Below, piece by piece: positions 58,551-64,000 of a stretch of 64,000 bases of DNA. The notes under the pieces are model-generated. The model was not told the DNA's origin and ran no database searches. It worked only from the letters and a program-made list of their open reading frames with translations. The stretch comes from a beta proteobacterium KB13 (lineage in GTDB: Bacteria; Pseudomonadota; Gammaproteobacteria; Burkholderiales; Methylophilaceae), in NCBI GenBank assembly GCA_000156155.1, contig DS995299.1, positions 2,390 through 66,389 of the forward strand, read 5' to 3'. The position numbers and the translations under genes are program-made. Each line of letters starts with the position of its first letter. The stretch's first letter is position 1.

Positions 58551-60352
58551 TTTATTGTTTCAAAATAAAAATCAATCATTTTCTTTGCAATTGGAGCCGC
58601 AACAGTGCTCCCGTGACCTCCATTTTCAATGATAACAGCAATCGATATTTGAGGGTTATCATATGGAGCATAGCCAATAAATAGGGAATGATCTTTGAGA
58701 TGGTCGGCAATATTGTCTTCATCATATTCTTGATTTTTCAAAGAAAAAACTTGTGCTGTTCCTGTCTTCCCAGCAATTTTATTCTTATTGTTATTGGCAA
58801 TAGATCTAAATGTTCCGTTTGAATTGGTTACTTCTTGCATCCCTCTTTTGACTGTTTCAATATATTTTTCATCTGTAATTTTTTCTACGCTCAATGGGAC
58901 ATCAGTAGATTGATTTTTTATTAAATTCAACGGAGGCATTTTCTTGTTATTCAATAATATATTTAAAGCATGAACTAGTTGAGCTGGGGAACTTAAAAAA
59001 TCCCCTTGTCCAATTGAGGTATTGATGGTTTCATAAGTATTCCACTTTTTTTTATGACGTTTTAATTTCCATTCAGGTGACGGTAGGATTCCCCTTTTTT
59101 CAGTGGGTAAGTTGATTCCCGTTTTTTGACCAAAAGCAAATTTTCTTAAACTTTTATCCATTTTTTCAATACCCAATCGGTAAGCTAAATCATAAAAATA
59201 AACATCACAAGACTCAGCAATTGCGTTAATAATGTTGACATTACCATGCCCTTCCTTTTTCCAGTCCATGAATATTTTCTTCGTTTTCGGAAGTTGGTAA
59301 AAACCAGGATCATTAATTGAATAGTCAGTGTTAATTACGTTGTTCTCAAGACCAGCTATGGAAAGAAAGGGTTTTATAGTAGAGCCTGGTGGATACACGG
59401 CATTAGTAACCCGATCCAGCATAGGTTTGTTAGGATCTGTATTTAATTTATCCCATTCCGAAAAACCTATTCCATTTACGAAAAGATTTGGGTCAAAGCT
59501 AGGGTTGCTTTGATAGGCTAATACTTCATTATTTGAAATATCTGTCATGATTAATGAACCTCTATAGCCTTTAAGAAGTTCATGTGATTTTTTTTGAAGA
59601 TCAAGGTCGATTGATAAGGTTAAATCTTGTCCGTCAAAAGCTTTTTTGTTTTCAATTTCAGCAATAAACGAATTTCTGGCATTGACTCTGATTTTTTTAA
59701 AACCTGACTTACCTCTTAAGCTATTTTCAAATGAACTTTCAATTCCTTGCTTACCGATATGAGTTATTCCAAAATAGTTACCTAATTTCTCAGGATCATT
59801 TTCGATCTTTTTAAGATCCTTCTTGGATATTCGATTAATGTAACCAATTAAATGTGCATTTTCTATGCCATATTTGTAGCTTCTTAAAAACTCTTCTTTT
59901 AAATTAACATCAGGAAATAAAAACATTTTTGAAACAAAAAAGGCTAATTCATCATTATTAATATTAGTTTTCAGTGGAATTTTTCTGAGAAACTTTCGAT
60001 CGGACCGAATTTTAAAAAATAGACTTCTTTCATGCTCAGATATGGAAAGTATTTTTGATAATTCTTCAATAATTGCATTCAGGTCTTCTTTAGATTTATT
60101 TTCAATATTAATTTCTAAATTATAAGTAAGAATATTTTCTGCAAGGATATTGTTATTTCTATCAAAAATAAGACCTCTCAGTGGCTTTATAGGTTCGATT
60201 CTCTCATAATTTGATTTTGAACTTTCAAGATAAAAATCATTTTTATATATTTGTAACCAAAATAATCTTAGAAATATTAAAAGAAAAATTAAAAATAAAA
60301 ATGCAATAAGGATATTAAATCTTTGAACGAGTATGAGTCGACTATTCAGCAT
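58547..60352 (-). CDS. mrdA: Penicillin-binding protein 2
   Basis: Class B transpeptidase that crosslinks lateral-wall peptidoglycan with RodA. It has an N-terminal membrane anchor (residues 11-34), the dimerisation region EPIKPLRGLIFDRNNNILAE, and the transpeptidase domain. The active-site serine is in PGSTIKPFLS, the SxN is in AESCDVYFYD (Ser-Cys-Asp instead of the common SxN) and KTGTAQ is the KTG box. The 601-residue length is normal. Confidence 0.96.
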   Translation of the reverse strand: MLNSRLILVQRFNILIAFLFLIFLLIFLRLFWLQIYKNDFYLESSKSNYERIEPIKPLRGLIFDRNNNILAENILTYNLEINIENKSKEDLNAIIEELSKILSISEHERSLFFKIRSDRKFLRKIPLKTNINNDELAFFVSKMFLFPDVNLKEEFLRSYKYGIENAHLIGYINRISKKDLKKIENDPEKLGNYFGITHIGKQGIESSFENSLRGKSGFKKIRVNARNSFIAEIENKKAFDGQDLTLSIDLDLQKKSHELLKGYRGSLIMTDISNNEVLAYQSNPSFDPNLFVNGIGFSEWDKLNTDPNKPMLDRVTNAVYPPGSTIKPFLSIAGLENNVINTDYSINDPGFYQLPKTKKIFMDWKKEGHGNVNIINAIAESCDVYFYDLAYRLGIEKMDKSLRKFAFGQKTGINLPTEKRGILPSPEWKLKRHKKKWNTYETINTSIGQGDFLSSPAQLVHALNILLNNKKMPPLNLIKNQSTDVPLSVEKITDEKYIETVKRGMQEVTNSNGTFRSIANNNKNKIAGKTGTAQVFSLKNQEYDEDNIADHLKDHSLFIGYAPYDNPQISIAVIIENGGHGSTVAAPIAKKMIDFYFETIK

Positions 60353-60776
60353 ACCTAATTAATAATATAAGATAAATAATACTGAGAGAGCTGTTAATAA
60401 TAAAATAAGGAATAAAATTTTGGCTTAAAGGGTGAAGTAAGAGAAAAATAAGCTGCGCTAATACAATCAATAAAATAAAATAGTAATTACTTTGTTTTTT
60501 CTTTATGGAAATCAACTTCTTTAAGATTAAATCAAAAAATACTAAGCTTAAAAAAATTAAATTGCATGTGCCAAAATTAAAGTTAAAAAAACCATCAAAT
60601 AAAAAGCCGCTAATTAATACACAGAAAAATTTAAATCCATCAGTAGAGACAAAAAAGCAATAGATAAAAAAAGCAATAATCAAACTAATTGTAGGGTAAA
60701 AGATATCAAAGAGGCTTGCCAATAAGGTAAGAACAGCACTGAGGACAAAGAGCTTTATCTGAAAAAATTTAATCAT
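60342..60776 (-). CDS. mreD: Rod shape-determining protein MreD
   Basis: A 144-residue inner-membrane protein with five hydrophobic helices, lying between mreC and mrdA. Sequence conservation is low, as usual for MreD. GFLFDGFFNFNFGTCNLIFL is the recognisable segment. The identification rests on size, topology and order. It overlaps mrdA by 11 bases. Confidence 0.9.
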   Translation of the reverse strand: MIKFFQIKLFVLSAVLTLLASLFDIFYPTISLIIAFFIYCFFVSTDGFKFFCVLISGFLFDGFFNFNFGTCNLIFLSLVFFDLILKKLISIKKKQSNYYFILLIVLAQLIFLLLHPLSQNFIPYFIINSSLSIIYLILLIRYAE

Positions 60777-60778
60777 AT

Positions 60779-61617
60779 TTATTTAACGATCACCAAGAAT
60801 CTTTCTTTGTATGGGTTTGAAGATGGTTCAATGATTAGTTTATAAAAATCATTCAATTCAGTATTAAGAAATTTTTTTACCTTACCTATTCTCAAGCCTT
60901 TGGGTATATTCAAATTATCGCCGGTAGTAAATATTTCATCACCAAGATTAATTTTGTTGGTTTTGTTGAAATAATTTACTGTGAGATTTTTTCCATCACC
61001 TTGGATGAGCGATTGATAAATATTTTTTCCTGATTTGATGTAACCAGTCAGATATAGCTGATTGGATAATATTGTTCTAATTACAGAGCTGTTATTGTTT
61101 ACTGCAATAACCTGTCCAACAATACCTGATTTATCTACAACAATTTGCCCTATATATACGCCATCTTCTTCACCCTTGTCGACCAAAAAATGATGATTTT
61201 GACCTTGATAATTTAAATTTAAAATTTGTGTGATGAGAGAGTCTTTAAAATATTTTTTTTGGATATTCAATTTATTATTTAATTCGCGGTTCTCTGACTC
61301 GATATCCGCCATTTGCATGACATGGGCTTTTAATTCAGCATTTTCTTTTTGGAGTTTTTCATTTTCACTCAGAAGGTTTTGTTTGAAAATAAAATAGCTT
61401 GATACGTCATTAAGCAAATTGGCTCCAAATTCAAAAATTAAACTAATAGACTGAGGTCCAAATTGAAGTGATTTTTTTATTTGATTGAGATATCTATTGT
61501 CCTGATTAGTTGAAAAAATTGAAAAATTTATGATTAATAAAATAATTAACAGATTAAGATTTATTTCATTTTTTGAGAAAAGTGTTTTATTTTTACTTTT
61601 TTTTGAGGATAAGAACA

Positions 61618-61618
<1 letters not shown>
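60779..61618 (-). CDS. mreC: Rod shape-determining protein MreC
   Basis: A 279-residue bitopic protein with one membrane helix (about residues 22-38), a coiled coil (LLSENEKLQKENAELKAHV), and a beta-rich periplasmic region (VDKGEEDGVYIGQIVV, GDEIFTTGDNLNIPKGLRIG). It scaffolds MreB, MreD, RodA and PBP2. Its start overlaps the mreB stop by one base. Confidence 0.95.
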
Positions 61619-62697
<1,079 letters not shown>

Positions 62698-62755
62698 TTA
62701 TGAATACTTTTGTCCATGTATAATACTGCATTCTGAATATTATATCCTTATATTT

Positions 62756-63043
62756 ATGGCCCTAACAGACAAAGATATTAAAAAACTGAGTCATTTAGCA
62801 AAAATTAATATTGATTCTAAAGATGAAGAAATTATCCTCTCCAAATTAGATGGAATTATTAAGCTCATTGATTCCATGCAGAAAGTTAACACCGATAACA
62901 TTGACCCCATGTCACACGCCCTAGATATTACTCAGCCACTCAGAGAAGATGTGGTCACAGAAAAAAATCAAAAAAATGATTTCTTAGAGTTAGGCCCTGA
63001 ATCTAATGACGATTATTTTATAGTTCCTCGGGTAGTTGAGTAA
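62756..63043 (+). CDS. gatC: Asp-tRNA(Asn)/Glu-tRNA(Gln) amidotransferase subunit C
   Basis: A 95-residue protein that stabilises GatA within the GatCAB complex making Gln-tRNA(Gln) and Asn-tRNA(Asn). I start it at the ATG at 62756 (MALTDKDIKKLSHLAKI), which is the normal GatC N-terminus. The longer frame from 62633 runs into mreB. A TATAAT box at 62719-62724 lies 32 bases upstream. The C-terminus PLREDVVTEKNQ and FIVPRVVE are conserved. gatA follows after four bases. Confidence 0.95.
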   Translation: MALTDKDIKKLSHLAKINIDSKDEEIILSKLDGIIKLIDSMQKVNTDNIDPMSHALDITQPLREDVVTEKNQKNDFLELGPESNDDYFIVPRVVE

Positions 63044-63047
63044 AGTT

Positions 63048-64000
63048 ATGAAGAATTTATCTTTAAAAGAATTAAATTTGGGGCTTTCAAGTAAAAAATT
63101 TTCAAGCGAGGAGCTGACCAGGTTTTTTTTGAATGAAATAAAAACATTTAATCCTAAAATAAATGCTTTTATTACCCTTGATGAAGAGAAAAGTCTTCAG
63201 CAAGCTCGCGATGCTGACAAGAGAATTAGTCAAGACAACATGAATGAATTGACGGGAATTCCAATTGCACAAAAAGATATTTTTTGTGCCAAGGGTTGGA
63301 AGACAACTTGTGGCTCCAAAATGCTTGATAATTTTTATTCACCTTATGACTCCAAAGTTATCGAGTTATTCAACCAAAGCGGCGCAGTCAATCTTGGCAA
63401 AACTAACATGGATGAATTTGCTATGGGATCGTCAAATGAAACATCTTACTATGGCAAGGTTAGGAATCCATGGAATTTAGATTATGTCCCAGGAGGAAGT
63501 TCTGGTGGAAGTGCAGCTGCTGTAGCTTCTGGTATGGCGCCGGCTGCAACAGCAACAGATACGGGTGGATCTATTCGACAGCCAGCATCTTTATGTGGCC
63601 TTACAGGTTTAAAACCGACCTACGGTTTAGTATCTCGTTTTGGCATGATTGCCTTTGCATCCAGTCTTGATCAAGCTGGCCCAATCGCAAAATCTGCTGA
63701 AGATTGTGCGTTAATGCTGAAGGTCATGGCAGCCCATGATACAAGAGACTCGACCTCAATCAAACAGAATATTCCTGATTATCTAAAAAGTCTTGATAAT
63801 CCAATTAAAGGCAAAACAATTGGACTACCAAAAGAGTTCTTTAATGATGATTTAAACCAGGAAGTGAAGATTGTATTAGAGCAAGTGATCGATTCCTATC
63901 AGAAAATGGGAGTTAACTTCAAGGAAATTTCACTATCCAATTCACATCTCTCAATACCTGTCTATTATGTGATAGCACCAGCAGAAGCCTCAAGTAACCT
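63048..64000 (+). CDS. gatA: Asp-tRNA(Asn)/Glu-tRNA(Gln) amidotransferase subunit A, 5' part
   Basis: Amidase subunit that hydrolyses glutamine and hands ammonia to GatB. The frame opens at ATG 63048 ([12 protein letters not shown]) and runs off the window end. Conserved features are [13 protein letters not shown] with the catalytic lysine and [15 protein letters not shown] with the cis-serine. [14 protein letters not shown] holds the nucleophile serine, followed by LKPTYG. The sequenced part covers about 317 codons of an expected 480 or so. gatB should follow beyond the window. Confidence 0.97.
   Translation, partial: MKNLSLKELNLGLSSKKFSSEELTRFFLNEIKTFNPKINAFITLDEEKSLQQARDADKRISQDNMNELTGIPIAQKDIFCAKGWKTTCGSKMLDNFYSPYDSKVIELFNQSGAVNLGKTNMDEFAMGSSNETSYYGKVRNPWNLDYVPGGSSGGSAAAVASGMAPAATATDTGGSIRQPASLCGLTGLKPTYGLVSRFGMIAFASSLDQAGPIAKSAEDCALMLKVMAAHDTRDSTSIKQNIPDYLKSLDNPIKGKTIGLPKEFFNDDLNQEVKIVLEQVIDSYQKMGVNFKEISLSNSHLSIPVYYVIAPAEASSN

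Overview
The window is a gene-dense, strongly AT-rich piece of a proteobacterial chromosome. Its protein families, gene order and tight packing best fit a streamlined betaproteobacterium. An orphan pqqA peptide gene and a zinc hydrolase of the quinoprotein-associated type point to PQQ-dependent alcohol oxidation, so a small aquatic methylotroph (Methylophilales; OM43/LD28-like) is my leading inference. No rRNA, methanol dehydrogenase or other decisive marker is present. I see no tRNA, rRNA, insertion sequence, phage gene or CRISPR array, and no gene-free stretch longer than about 300 bases. The largest gaps hold regulatory DNA: 20717-20941 (TPP riboswitch), 24741-24971 (NrdR boxes) and 39844-40058 (sigma-54 promoter).

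Layout, left part. The 3' part of hemL is followed by gltB-gltD-hemE on the plus strand. On the minus strand come an ActP-type symporter with its DUF485 partner, a radical SAM protein, a three-gene glucosylglycerate cassette and a cytochrome b561. A quinoprotein-type zinc hydrolase (+), DoxX (-) and a GNAT protein (+) lead to mutY-uppP-thiC (-), headed by a TPP riboswitch. Then pcm-tolC-isochorismatase (+), waaA (-) and the class II ribonucleotide reductase nrdJa-nrdJb (+) behind a tandem NrdR site. A trypsin-like protease, small unknown genes, a dienelactone hydrolase, thiS-thiG, apaG and mltA follow on the plus strand.

Layout, right part. The minus strand carries pqqA (23 codons), a two-domain glycosidase-like/WaaP-like kinase protein, an LtaS-like membrane enzyme, and the nitrogen operon porin-glnK-amtB behind a near-perfect sigma-54 promoter. 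ubiK, metH, mpl, tonB and a thioredoxin-like ferredoxin are on the plus strand. From 62673 down to 46471 runs one long array of 20 minus-strand genes, mostly overlapping: mreB-mreC-mreD-mrdA-rodA-rlpA-DUF493-lipB-lipA-gshA-gshB-apbE-NusG II-Gx transporter-lptM-lysA-ispH-nudB-nadA-HIT. The window closes with gatC and the 5' part of gatA on the plus strand.

How it fits together. Ammonium enters through the porin/AmtB system under PII control and is assimilated by GltBD. Deoxynucleotide supply (NrdJab) and methionine synthesis (MetH) both need cobalamin, yet no cobalamin synthesis gene or cobalamin riboswitch is visible. Thiamine is made through riboswitch-controlled ThiC plus ThiSG. Envelope construction is heavily represented (mre/rod cluster, mpl, mltA, uppP, waaA, LtaS-like and WaaP-like proteins, lptM). 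I did not find a wholly new defence or mobile system. The most unusual items are the glycosidase-kinase fusion, the orphan pqqA, the ApbE/NusG II/Gx transporter trio and the stem that abuts a protease start codon.
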